Below are positions 18,127-26,400 of a DNA stretch of 38,273 bases, one piece after another (the first letter of the stretch is position 1; each line of letters starts with the position of its first letter). Made by a program: the position numbers and the translations under genes. The DNA is from an uncultured Prevotellaceae bacterium (lineage in GTDB: Bacteria > Bacteroidota > Bacteroidia > Bacteroidales > Bacteroidaceae). The stretch covers positions 1 through 38,273 of the forward strand of contig ONRS01000145.1 in the NCBI GenBank assembly GCA_900320255.1, written 5' to 3'. Below the pieces are notes generated by a model, which saw only the letters and a list, made by a program, of their open reading frames with translations, was not told the DNA's origin and did not search any database.

Positions 18127-19251
18127 ATGAGATTTACAGTATCAAGCACTACGCTTAGCAGCAAGCTGACCGCATTATCAAGAGTTATTAATGCCAAGAA
18201 CTCTCTCCCTATTCTGGCTGATTTCATCTTCGACATTCAGGATGGCATCCTTCGACTCACAGCATCCGACAGCGAGAACGTGATGACCACCGAACTGGCA
18301 TTGGCTGAGAACGATGGCAACGGACGTTTCGCCATTGGTAACAAGGACCTGTTGGAGGCCGTAAAAGGCTTCTCCGAGCAGCCCATCACGTTCGACGTGA
18401 ACCAGGAGACGAACATTGCCAAGATCAGCTACCAGAACGGTATGTTCTCCATGCCCATTGAGAGTGCCGACGAGTTCCCGCAGGCACAGACCGTCAGCGA
18501 GAATGCTGCCACCATCATCATGCCCAGCAACCTCTTGGCTGATAACCTCGGACGTACACTCTTTGCTACAGCACAGGACGAGCTGCGCCCCGTCATGAAC
18601 GGCATCTATTTCGATCTTACCCCGGAGTGCCTGGCCATCGTGGCTACTGACGGTCATAAGCTGGTGCGTAACAAGTTGCTCACCATCCACAGTGAGCAGC
18701 CCGCAGCCTTCATACTTCCCAAGAAGCCCGCTACTCTGCTGCGTAACATGCTGCAGAAGGAAGGTGGCGACGTGACCATTCGTTTCGACGAGCGTAATGC
18801 GGAGATTACCTACGACGAGGGTAACATCATCTGCCGTCTCATTGAGGGCCGCTACCCCAACTACAACTCCGTCATTCCTCAGGGTAACCCCAACGTGCTT
18901 ACTGTTGACCGGCTCACGCTGCTTAGCGCACTCCGTCGTGTACAGCCCTTCGCCAACGACTCCAGTAACCTCATACGCTTCCATGTTGAGGAGAGCACGC
19001 TGCAACTGAATGCCGAAGACTTCGACTTCTCAAAGACCGCTACAGAACAGATGACCTGCGAATATAACGGTCAGCCCATGAGCATCGGTTTCAAGGGCTC
19101 GTCATTCATCGAGATCCTCAACAACTTCGAGTGTCAGGATGTGACCATTCAGCTGGCAGATCCCAGTCGTGCCGGTCTCGTGCTCCCCTCTGAGCAGCCT
19201 GAGGGTCAGGACGTGCTGATGCTGATGATGCCGATGCTGATTAACGACTGA
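18127..19251 (+). CDS. dnaN: DNA polymerase III beta subunit (sliding clamp)
   Basis: A 374-residue ring clamp that tethers DNA polymerase III to DNA, of normal length, with three repeated clamp domains. Recognisable segments are the N-terminal MRFTVSSTTLSSKLTALSRVINAKNSLPIL, the central FATAQDELRPVMNGIYFDL and VATDGHKLVR, GGDVTIRFDERN, LIEGRYPNYNSVIP, and the C-terminal VLMLMMPMLIND. The exonuclease gene starts 7 bp after its stop, so the two form a replication operon with coaBC behind them. Confidence 0.97.
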   Translation: MRFTVSSTTLSSKLTALSRVINAKNSLPILADFIFDIQDGILRLTASDSENVMTTELALAENDGNGRFAIGNKDLLEAVKGFSEQPITFDVNQETNIAKISYQNGMFSMPIESADEFPQAQTVSENAATIIMPSNLLADNLGRTLFATAQDELRPVMNGIYFDLTPECLAIVATDGHKLVRNKLLTIHSEQPAAFILPKKPATLLRNMLQKEGGDVTIRFDERNAEITYDEGNIICRLIEGRYPNYNSVIPQGNPNVLTVDRLTLLSALRRVQPFANDSSNLIRFHVEESTLQLNAEDFDFSKTATEQMTCEYNGQPMSIGFKGSSFIEILNNFECQDVTIQLADPSRAGLVLPSEQPEGQDVLMLMMPMLIND

Positions 19252-19258
19252 TGCCATT

Positions 19259-20128
19259 ATGAAACTGAACCTGAAGAAACCGCTCGTGGTCTTCGACCTT
19301 GAGACCACGGGCCTTGACCTTGTCAACGACCGTATCATCCAGCTGTCGTATATCAAGGTATATCCTGATGGCCGTGAGGTACGCGTCAACGAGCTTATCA
19401 ACCCCGGGAAACAAATACCAGCCGAAGTGGAAGCCTTGACTGGTATTACTAACGAAATGGTCAGCAACAAGCCCTCCTTCAAACAATTAGCCAGTAAGCT
19501 GTCGGCCGATTTCACGGGGTGTGACTTTGCCGGCTTCAACTCCAACCACTTCGACGTGCCCCTACTGGCAGAGGAGTTCCTGCGTGCAGGCATCGACTTC
19601 GATTTCTCCAAGTGCAGACTCATCGATGCCCAGACCATTTTCCACAAAATGGAACGGCGTAACCTCGCTGCCGCCTATAAGTTCTACTGCGGTCGTAAGA
19701 TGGAGGACGACTTCGAGGCGCACCGTGCTGACCAGGACACAGAGGCAACCTACCGCGTGCTGATGGCAGAACTCGACTATTACACCGAGGAACATCAGAA
19801 GGCGTTGGGTGAAGACCCCACCGACCGTGTATTACTGAACGACATGCAGTTCCTTGGCGATTTCTCCCGCCAGAACAACAACGTCGATTTTGCCGGACGA
19901 ATTGTGTGGGCAGAAGCAAAGGACAATACAGGCAAGACGCTGCTTGATGCTGATGGCAAGCCCAAAATGATTGAGGTGTTCAACTTCGGCAAGTATAAGG
20001 GCAAGTCAGTGGCACAGATTCTTCGCTATGACCCCGGCTACTACAGCTGGATCTTGGGCGGCGACTTCACTTTCAACACCAAACAGGTGCTTACTCGCAT
20101 TCGCTTAAGAGAAGCACAATTAGGTTAA
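19259..20128 (+). CDS. DnaQ-like 3'-5' exonuclease (DNA polymerase III epsilon-type)
   Basis: A 289-residue DEDDh-family exonuclease. Exo I is FDLETTGL with Asp13 and Glu15, Exo II is FNSNHFDVPLLAEE, and Exo III is HRADQDTEATYRV with the catalytic His and Asp. Residues about 235-285 (FNFGKYKGKSVAQIL, YYSWILGGDF) form a small C-terminal module like that at the end of ExoX-type exonucleases and DUF3820 proteins. The gene is tightly packed between dnaN and coaBC. It may act as proofreading or as a separate repair exonuclease; this sequence alone does not decide. Confidence 0.9.
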   Translation: MKLNLKKPLVVFDLETTGLDLVNDRIIQLSYIKVYPDGREVRVNELINPGKQIPAEVEALTGITNEMVSNKPSFKQLASKLSADFTGCDFAGFNSNHFDVPLLAEEFLRAGIDFDFSKCRLIDAQTIFHKMERRNLAAAYKFYCGRKMEDDFEAHRADQDTEATYRVLMAELDYYTEEHQKALGEDPTDRVLLNDMQFLGDFSRQNNNVDFAGRIVWAEAKDNTGKTLLDADGKPKMIEVFNFGKYKGKSVAQILRYDPGYYSWILGGDFTFNTKQVLTRIRLREAQLG

Positions 20129-20140
20129 CACCCAACACCC
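20127..20140. repeat. Heptamer duplication before coaBC
   Basis: Two identical AACACCC heptamers begin at the exonuclease stop codon and fill the 15-bp spacer before coaBC. Short, but it follows the same 7-bp habit as the other tracts. Confidence 0.35.
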
Positions 20141-20143
20141 ATC

Positions 20144-21346
20144 ATGCTACAAGGAAAGAAAATCGTATTAGGCATCACAGGCAGCATTGCTGCCTATAAG
20201 GCCTGCAACATCATCCGCCTGCTCATCAAGCAGGGGGCAGAAGTACAGGTCGTCATCACACCGTCAGGCAAGGAGTTCATCACCCCTATCACCCTCTCGG
20301 CACTGACGCAGAAACCCGTTATCAGCGAGTTCTTTTCACAGCGCGATGGCACGTGGCATAGTCATGTGGCACTCGGTCTTTGGGCAGACGCTATGCTCAT
20401 TGCTCCATGCACCGCTTCCACATTAGGAAAGATGGCACACGGCGTTGCTGACAATATGCTCATTACCACCTATTTGTCGATGAAGGCTCCTGTATTTATT
20501 GCACCTGCTATGGACCTCGATATGTATGCCCATCCCACTACGCAACAGAATCTGGAGACACTCCGTTCTTTCGGCAACCATATCATAGAGCCACAGAGCG
20601 GATTCCTTGCTTCCGGTCTTGAAGGCAAGGGACGCATGGAGGAGCCGGAGCAAATCGTAGCATATCTGAGTGAAAAGTTAGAAGACTCCCCTCGGGGAGC
20701 TATGGAGGGGACTCGTATCCTCATCACCGCAGGCCCGACCTACGAAAAGATAGACCCCGTACGCTTCATCGGCAACTACAGCAGTGGCAAGATGGGCTTT
20801 GCATTGGCTGAGGAGTGCGCACGACGCGGTGCTGAAGTGACGCTTATCGCAGGACCGGTGTCCTTGCAAACCGTCCGTCAGAACATTCATCGCATCGATG
20901 TCGAGAGCTGTGAGGAGATGTATCAGGCCGCCATACAGGCCTTCCCCCAATGTGACGCTGCCATCCTTTGCGCTGCCGTAGCAGACTTCCGTCCAGAGAC
21001 CATTGCTGATCAGAAGATCAAGCGTGAAGGTGACGACCTCGTCATCCGTCTCAAGCCCACTCACGACATAGCTGCTGCACTGGGGCGCATGAAGACACCA
21101 CAGCAACGCCTCGTAGGCTTCGCCTTAGAGACCAACGACGAGCAGACCAATGCCCAGCACAAGCTGCAGAAGAAGAACCTCGACTTCATCGTCCTGAACT
21201 CTCTGCGCAACAAGGGCACCTGCTTCCAGAGCGATGAGAACCAGATTACCATCATCTCCGCCACTGGCAAGAAAGAATATGAGCGCAAGCCCAAACAATC
21301 CGTTGCCAGCGATATCATCGACGAGCTCACCACTCTCCTTCCTTAA
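20144..21346 (+). CDS. coaBC: Phosphopantothenoylcysteine decarboxylase / phosphopantothenate-cysteine ligase
   Basis: A 400-residue bifunctional enzyme of coenzyme A synthesis. The N-terminal flavin-dependent CoaC (1-175) has GITGSIAAYKACNIIRLL, the His-bearing HSHVALGLWADAMLIAPCTAST and APAMDLDMYAHP. CoaB (190-400) has ITAGPTYEKIDPVRFIGNYSSGKMG, CAAVADF and KIKREGD, which condense 4'-phosphopantothenate with cysteine using CTP. The linker (about residues 180-190, EDSPRGAMEG) is encoded by a GC-palindromic repeat. A 13-bp-stem terminator follows. In relatives I would expect recN or other genes next; here a decayed island begins instead (remembered synteny, moderate confidence). Confidence 0.95.
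   Translation: MLQGKKIVLGITGSIAAYKACNIIRLLIKQGAEVQVVITPSGKEFITPITLSALTQKPVISEFFSQRDGTWHSHVALGLWADAMLIAPCTASTLGKMAHGVADNMLITTYLSMKAPVFIAPAMDLDMYAHPTTQQNLETLRSFGNHIIEPQSGFLASGLEGKGRMEEPEQIVAYLSEKLEDSPRGAMEGTRILITAGPTYEKIDPVRFIGNYSSGKMGFALAEECARRGAEVTLIAGPVSLQTVRQNIHRIDVESCEEMYQAAIQAFPQCDAAILCAAVADFRPETIADQKIKREGDDLVIRLKPTHDIAAALGRMKTPQQRLVGFALETNDEQTNAQHKLQKKNLDFIVLNSLRNKGTCFQSDENQITIISATGKKEYERKPKQSVASDIIDELTTLLP
20684..20715. repeat. In-frame GC-palindromic repeat in the CoaC/CoaB linker
   Basis: CTCCCCTCGGGGAG (20686-20699) is a palindrome with 6-bp arms, followed by a GGAGGGGACTC half-copy. Read on the other strand the centre is CCCC-GA-GGGG, as in the copies in the NfnAB-type gene and the histidine kinase. 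It lies exactly between the two catalytic domains and preserves the frame. Confidence 0.6.
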
Positions 21347-21376
21347 CAAATGCCGCGCTCAGCGTCACTATACCTT

Positions 21377-21413
21377 CGCCAAAACTAACTTCTTTTGTTA
21401 GTTTTGGCGTTTT
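21377..21413 (+). terminator. Intrinsic terminator after coaBC
   Basis: A perfect 13-bp stem (21377-21389 with 21397-21409) closed by a 7-nt loop and followed by TTTT. It ends the dnaN-exonuclease-coaBC transcript. Confidence 0.9.
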
Positions 21414-21424
21414 AATTCAACCAT

Positions 21425-21614
21425 TTATCTAATAAGTAACGGTAAGTATTTTGTCCGGAGCAGGGCTGTAAGCTTCCTGTTTATGTATTTAAACTTCTCC
21501 ACGCTCAATCTTGCTGTACATCGGAGTGTCAATCTCTATGGCTACGCACAAGTGTCGTTGCAACAACCCCCGTTCTTCCCTGAGTTCCCTTATCTTCTTC
21601 CCAAATATCATCAT
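21425..21614 (-). pseudogene. XRE-family helix-turn-helix regulator remnant
   Basis: From an ATG at 21614 the minus strand encodes 41 residues ending at a TAA at 21489-21491. They contain most of a Cro/C1-type HTH: GKKIRELREERGLLQRHL, then EIDTPMYSKIERGE, at the point where the recognition region is followed by more helices in intact proteins. In the next frame, sequence that could continue the domain (KLTALLRTKYLPLLIR) runs to a stop at 21425, which suggests a frameshift. I therefore call it a broken gene. It lies 50 bp downstream of the AlbA_2 remnant on the same strand. Confidence 0.6.
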
Positions 21615-21664
21615 TCAAAATATTTACGTTATTTCTTACTCTGGCAAATTACTGGCAAATAAAA

Positions 21665-21879
21665 TTAAGCCCAGAATGGGATGTATTTCATATATCGTCG
21701 CGCTGTTGCCGGGTCAAGTAGTTTGATTCTTTTCTTCTCTGTTGCCTCTTTTATCAGTCGTGAGACACCTTCGTGGATTCCTGATAGATTTGAATGCGTG
21801 GAGCAGAAAGCCGCTCCCCAATTTCTTCCTTGGAATGGAAGTTCTCCTTGAACTCTATCCACTCCGCCGAATTTGCAGG
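21665..21879 (-). pseudogene. AlbA_2 (Schlafen-type) domain protein remnant with internal deletion
   Basis: Two pieces of one gene appear in different frames. Nearest the array, an open stretch without a start codon encodes EWIEFKENFHSKEEIGE, the typical beginning of AlbA_2 (Schlafen-like nucleic-acid-binding) proteins, ending at KVSHD and a stop. In the neighbouring frame the DNA encodes a C-terminal tail ending DPATARRYMKYIPFWA, which I recognise with moderate confidence as the usual end of Bacteroidales AlbA_2 proteins. The several hundred central residues are missing. A 65-codon frame with a GTG start (21862) spans both pieces but reads the first part out of frame. Probably a deletion derivative of an accessory defence or mobile-island gene. 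Confidence 0.6.
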
Positions 21880-21883
21880 CTAA

Positions 21884-22070
21884 AGAAGGCGACTTTACAG
21901 GCTGAAGAGGCCGAGTTGATGGTGCAAAGGTGCCGACTTCAGGGTGTAAAGGTGCCGAGTTCGGGGTGCAGAGGTGCCGAGTTCAGAAACTGCAGCGGGC
22001 GGTACAATTAAATGCACCGCCCGCTGCAATTGATTGCACCGCCCGCTAAAGTCAAGTTGACCGTACGCTG
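21884..22070. repeat. 22-bp-period repeat array 2 (nine cores)
   Basis: Ten-bp cores begin at 21884, 21906, 21928, 21950, 21972, 21994, 22016, 22038 and 22060, exactly 22 bp apart. In order: AGAAGGCGAC, AGAGGCCGAG, AGGTGCCGAC, AGGTGCCGAG (twice), AGCGGGCGGT, ACCGCCCGCT (twice), ACCGTACGCT. The sixth core is the reverse complement of the seventh and eighth and stays on the same 22-bp grid. GCAGCGGGCGGT (21992-22003) and ACCGCCCGCTGC (22016-22027) form a 12-bp stem with a 12-nt loop. The 12-bp spacers are AT-richer and variable. CGCCCGCT-type cores also occur in array 1, so both belong to one family. The array abuts the AlbA_2 remnant. Confidence 0.85.
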
Positions 22071-22113
22071 CAATCCCTTCTTTCTTCGTTCTTACTTTAT
22101 GTAAATGCTACTG

Positions 22114-22144
22114 CAAAGTTACAAAAAATATGTGGCAAATGCAA
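22114..22144 (-). promoter_or_regulatory. Leftward Bacteroidota-type promoter reading into array 2
   Basis: On the minus strand TTG (22144-22142), 20 bp, then TAACTTTG (22121-22114). Initiation near 22107 would transcribe array 2 and then the AlbA_2 and XRE remnants. No start codon lies between the promoter and the array, so the array would be an untranslated leader or a noncoding RNA. Confidence 0.55.
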
Positions 22145-22163
22145 GTTTTTGGGGGGATTTTTT

Positions 22164-22766
22164 TCACAACGGGGGAAGATAAAGGGTAAAGGCAAAGCGC
22201 GCGGTGAAGTAGAGCTGGGCAAGGAGCAGGTAGAACAGCAGGAAAACGGCTGTGGAGCGCAGGCCCGTGAGCAACGACTCATAGACATCGGACAGGGTGG
22301 CAAAGCGTCCTGACAGCGTGCCATAGACCACACTGACAAGAAAGAGGCCGAAAGCCAGCATGGGCACTAATGCTGCGCTGAACGGCGAGGGGAAGAGATG
22401 GCCCGTGACGCTGAGCATGATGGCGTGGGGTACGGCTGTGAGCAGGATGACAACTGCGACGAAGACCAGCAGCACCACGCCGACACCCCACAGGGCTATG
22501 CGGTTGCGACGGATGTTTGACGCGGAGGAAAGCAGGCCGCTGCGGCGTAACGTGCCATACCCCATGCCCAGCAGGAGAATCCACACGAGCAGGGGGGTGG
22601 CCAGGCTGTCGCTAAGACGTCCTGACAACCAGCGCACGCCTTCGCCACTGAGCAGCGAGCGCACCTCGAGCGAGGGCATGGCACTGAGCAGCCACGACAC
22701 CAGCAGCAGCAGCAGCTCTGCCGTCAGCAGGACGAACGCCAGACGCGGCAGCAGCTTATTCTTCAT
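22164..22766 (-). CDS. Integral membrane protein, unknown function
   Basis: A 200-residue protein with about five hydrophobic segments (FVLLTAELLLLLVSWLL near the start, LVWILLLGMGYG, VGVVLLVFVAVVILLT, LVPMLAFGLFLVSVVYG, STAVFLLFYLLLAQLYF). The start is the ATG at 22766, which overlaps the last codons of the response-regulator gene by 11 bp, rather than a longer in-frame start inside it. A segment reading HAIMLSVTGHLFPSPF resembles a motif I associate with small AbgT-like membrane proteins of Bacteroidales, with low certainty. It is the last gene of the kdgK-eda-kinase-regulator run. No hairpin terminator follows; a leftward promoter for array 2 overlaps its downstream edge. Confidence 0.75.
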   Translation of the reverse strand: MKNKLLPRLAFVLLTAELLLLLVSWLLSAMPSLEVRSLLSGEGVRWLSGRLSDSLATPLLVWILLLGMGYGTLRRSGLLSSASNIRRNRIALWGVGVVLLVFVAVVILLTAVPHAIMLSVTGHLFPSPFSAALVPMLAFGLFLVSVVYGTLSGRFATLSDVYESLLTGLRSTAVFLLFYLLLAQLYFTARFAFTLYLPPL

Positions 22767-23481
22767 CGGGCACAAGGTTGTCGATGTCAAGAATGCGGAG
22801 CTCAATGGCGCGCACTACCAGTCGGGTAGCATTGACACCCATGCCGCCGTTGCCGTCGGGGAACAGTTTCTGAACCAGCTCGTTCTGCCGTTTCTCCAGA
22901 CTCTTCACGCCGAAGGGCATGCCGCGCAGCTGGGTAATCTGGTCTTTGGTGTAACCCAAGGCCAGATGGCGCAGGAAACGCTCGTCGTACTCGTCAATCT
23001 CGTAGTTGACCAATGACTCCTGGCGCACCTGCCCGACGTTGACGGCCTTACAGAAGCGCTCCACGATGCGGCGCAGTATGGGCTCGTTGAACACCAGCTG
23101 CTTGCCCTCCATGACGGAGCGCACGTCACCGCGGGTCAGCATTTCACCGCTCTTCAGGATGATGCCGTCGGCACCCGCGTCGAGCACATCGACCCACAGC
23201 TTCTCGTTCAGTATCTCACCCGTGAAGATGAGTACCTTCACCTGCGGATACATCTCCTTGGTCTGGCGGCAAATCTCCACGCCAACGGTGGTAGAGCCGC
23301 CCAGTCCGAGGTCGAGCAGGACGAGGTCGGGCTTCTGCTGCTTGATGAGCCGCCAGTAGGCAATCTCGTTGTCAGCAGTACCAATGACTTCAGCTTCAGG
23401 TATATCGCTGCGAATGATACCTTCGGTGCCTTTCAGTTCTAAGGGCACGTCTTCTACAATAATTACTTTGAATGGTTCCAT
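22756..23481 (-). CDS. Response regulator with C-terminal helix-turn-helix-like domain
   Basis: A 241-residue response regulator. The receiver domain (1-120) has the acidic pair Glu10/Asp11, phosphoacceptor Asp57 in LVLLDLGLGG, Thr in LIFTGE and the Lys of GIILKSG. The C-terminal domain (about 155-230) shows a LuxR-like arrangement, LALGYTKDQITQLRGMPFGVKSLEKRQNELVQKLF, with an unusual recognition helix (Bacteroidales DUF5932-like, from memory). It starts 19 bp inside the 3' end of the histidine kinase gene, so the two are translationally coupled and are a cognate pair. Confidence 0.88.
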   Translation of the reverse strand: MEPFKVIIVEDVPLELKGTEGIIRSDIPEAEVIGTADNEIAYWRLIKQQKPDLVLLDLGLGGSTTVGVEICRQTKEMYPQVKVLIFTGEILNEKLWVDVLDAGADGIILKSGEMLTRGDVRSVMEGKQLVFNEPILRRIVERFCKAVNVGQVRQESLVNYEIDEYDERFLRHLALGYTKDQITQLRGMPFGVKSLEKRQNELVQKLFPDGNGGMGVNATRLVVRAIELRILDIDNLVPDEE

Positions 23482-26400
23482 CGTGGTAATGTTATTTTAA
23501 TTGTTGTTATTCCGTTGATGTTCTCGGCCCAGATGCCGCAGCCTCGCCGGTTGGTGGCCTCCGAGTGGTCGCGCACTATCTGGCGGCAGAGCAGGTAGGG
23601 TATGTGGTCTTCGGCGGGAGTGAAGAGGTGCTGCACTTCGTCGTCACGCAGATGCAGCTGGGGCATGCGGACGGTGAAGAGCACGTACTTGTCGTCCTTC
23701 GCCTCTGCGCTGATGTCCTTCTTCTGCTTGGTGAGTATCTCAAACAGATAGCGCAGCAGCGTCTTGTCGCCGAGTACCGTCTGCCCATAGAGTTCGACGG
23801 CAGCAAGATGCAGCTTGACCTGACTGACCTGGTGCATGGCCTGGCGGCTCAGCAGCACGTAGATGTCACGATAGTAGGTGACCACCTCGTCGATGGCCTG
23901 CATGTTCACCTCGGGACTGTCAACCAGCTGCCGAATGCGCGAGGGGTAGTACATGGTCTCATGCTTCAGGGTTGAGAGGCAGTTGTCGAGCACGCTGTTG
24001 GCAACGTGCAGGTTATTGTTCTCCAGCTCTGCACGCCGGCACTCGTCGGCCAGCACCTCGGCACTGTCCTGCTGCTGCCGTTCGAGCCTGACGCGCCGCT
24101 CGAGCCTGTGACGATAGTACAGCAGATAGTAGGCGGGCAGGATGGTTGCAAGTACCAGCAGCAGCAGAATGATGGCAATGGTGCGGTTGGTCTGCGACTG
24201 CTGCATCATGCGGCAGTACTCTTCGAGCGTGTTGTCGGCCGACATCTCACGAAACAGCTGCGTATATACCTTATTATTATAGGCGTAGAGCGTCCACTCG
24301 TGAAGGGCGAGTGCAGCCACAGCCGACTCATTGCGAATGTCGAGGATGACCTTATAGTTGGTCTTCAGGCTGTCGTAGTACCATTGTATTTCGGGCACGG
24401 GCAGCGAGGTGTCGCCTTCGCGCAGCATGAGCAGCTTGCCGTTGGGGTGCTGCTGCAGGTAGAACTCGTTGAGGTACTTGCGGCAGGAGTCGGCAAACTC
24501 AAGTGTACGTTCGTACTGGCCGTTGACGTTGCAGAAGTAGGCGCTGTCAGAGAAGATGTAGGCCCGGTCGAGGGGGGTGTTGAGGGTGGAGGGTGGAACG
24601 TGGAGCGTGGAGCGTGGAACGTTGAGTGTGGAGCGTTGAGCGTGGAGCGTTGTGGGTTGGCCAAGACTTAAAAGCCCAACACCTACAGCTAACAGCCAAC
24701 AGCCGGCACCCGTAAGCTTCACCACGCCCTTGGGCAGACGGAAATAGAGGCGGCTACCCCTACCCTCTTCGCTTTCGGCTGCTATGGTGCAGACGTTGAA
24801 GATGCTGCTTATCTTGCGGTACTTCTCAATAATGCCGCGGCAGTTCATGAGGCCGAAGCCGTGGGAGGGTTGAGCCCCCTCCCAACCTCCCCGAGGGGAG
24901 GCTTTTGGCGCAGCGGTTTCCACCTTCGGGGGGACGGAAAGGGGGGCCTTCCTTGTATCGTTAATCACCTTATGGTCAAAAAGATGAGCCAGCTGCTCTT
25001 CGCTCATACCGATGCCGGTGTCGCTGACGCTCACCTCCACATAACTGTCGGTTTCCTGTGCGCTGATACGCACTTCCCCACCCTTGTCAGTAAACTTGCG
25101 GGCATTGTCAGACAGCGTGTTCAGCATGAAGAGCGTCAGCACACGGTCGGCCTTCACCACGGTTTCGGTGGGCTCTACGACAAGACGGATGCCCTTCAGC
25201 TGGAACGACATCCTGCCACGGGCCACCATGTCGAACAGGGGCTGAAGCGCGAAACTCTCTATGCGCAGGTTCAGCTGGCCCTGGCGCAACTGAATCCAAT
25301 GGGTCAGCACGTCGTTCTGCTCATTAATCTTATCGGTCAGCTCGCGGATATAGTCTAACTGTTGCTGGGTGTGGAGCGTTGAGGGTGGAGTGTGGAGCGT
25401 GGAGCGTTGTACGTTATCGTTAGGGTTAGCGTTATCGTTAACGTTATCGTTAGGGTTATCGTTATCGTTAACGTTGGGCATTGGGTGATGAATGGTATAG
25501 AGAATGCGGTCAATGAAGGGCAGCGTGGTGTTGACCAGCGACACTTTGGCGCGGTTCTCCAGGTTCTGGCGCTCGTTCTTCTCAATGTGCAGACGTGCCA
25601 GTGCCAGCTCTTCGCGCCGCTGCTCCATCAGGTCGTCCAGCTCGTTGTTGGTCTGGTTCTTCTGCCTCTGGTTCAGATGGTTGAAGAGCCAGAGCATGAA
25701 GACCAGCAGCACGATGGCCACCACCACGACAATCATCATGATGTACTGCTGGCGGGCGGTATGGTCGTACATGTCGGCACGGGCCTGCAACTGCCGGTCC
25801 TGCCGCGTCTGCTGCTGCAGGTCAATGTAGATGTTACGGTTATAGTCGCTGCCCGCCTTGTCGTTAACCGCCGAATAAGCCACCGAGAGCTGTTCGCGTA
25901 TGCTGGCCACGAGGTCGGGCGCCTGGTCAATCTTCTTGTTCGAGAGTGCCAGGTTCAGGTTTTCAAGTGCCAGGGCTTCGTTATTCATAGCGTGATAGCA
26001 AGAGGCCAGCGTACGGTAGGCACCGGCTATCTGATAGACATCGCCATAACGTCGGAACAGCTGTAGCGCCTGCTCAGCCAGATAGACGGCAAGCTCCTCG
26101 TCGGTTACGCCGTCAGGGTTCAGGAACTTCATGGCCGAGAGATTATCCTCAACCAGCTGCTGGCGTGAGTCACGGTACATAAGGTGTTCGGAAAGTGCTT
26201 CGAGTGAGTTGGCCTCGAAATACGGATAGTCATACTGACGGGCCAGCAGCAGGCAGCGCATGAGGAAATCGAACTCCTCCTGATTGATGTCGGCCTGCGT
26301 CCCCTCGGTAATGATTCCGCCTGCGCCGACATTATAGAGATAGTTGAGCATTTGAGTCGTATCTCGTTCAATGTCAACATGATGGTAAAGCGACGACAAC

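Noticed and set aside
21511..21726. 71-codon open frame on the plus strand downstream of coaBC
   Set aside because: It overlaps the XRE remnant on the other strand, and no family is recognised.
22141..22163. Terminator after the membrane protein gene
   Set aside because: A G-run and T-runs are present, but no hairpin can be formed.
25413..25478. Telomere-like GTTAGG hexamers as a chromosome-end signal
   Set aside because: Only two of eleven units are GTTAGG, they lie inside a coding gene in frame, and the flanks are ordinary chromosomal genes.
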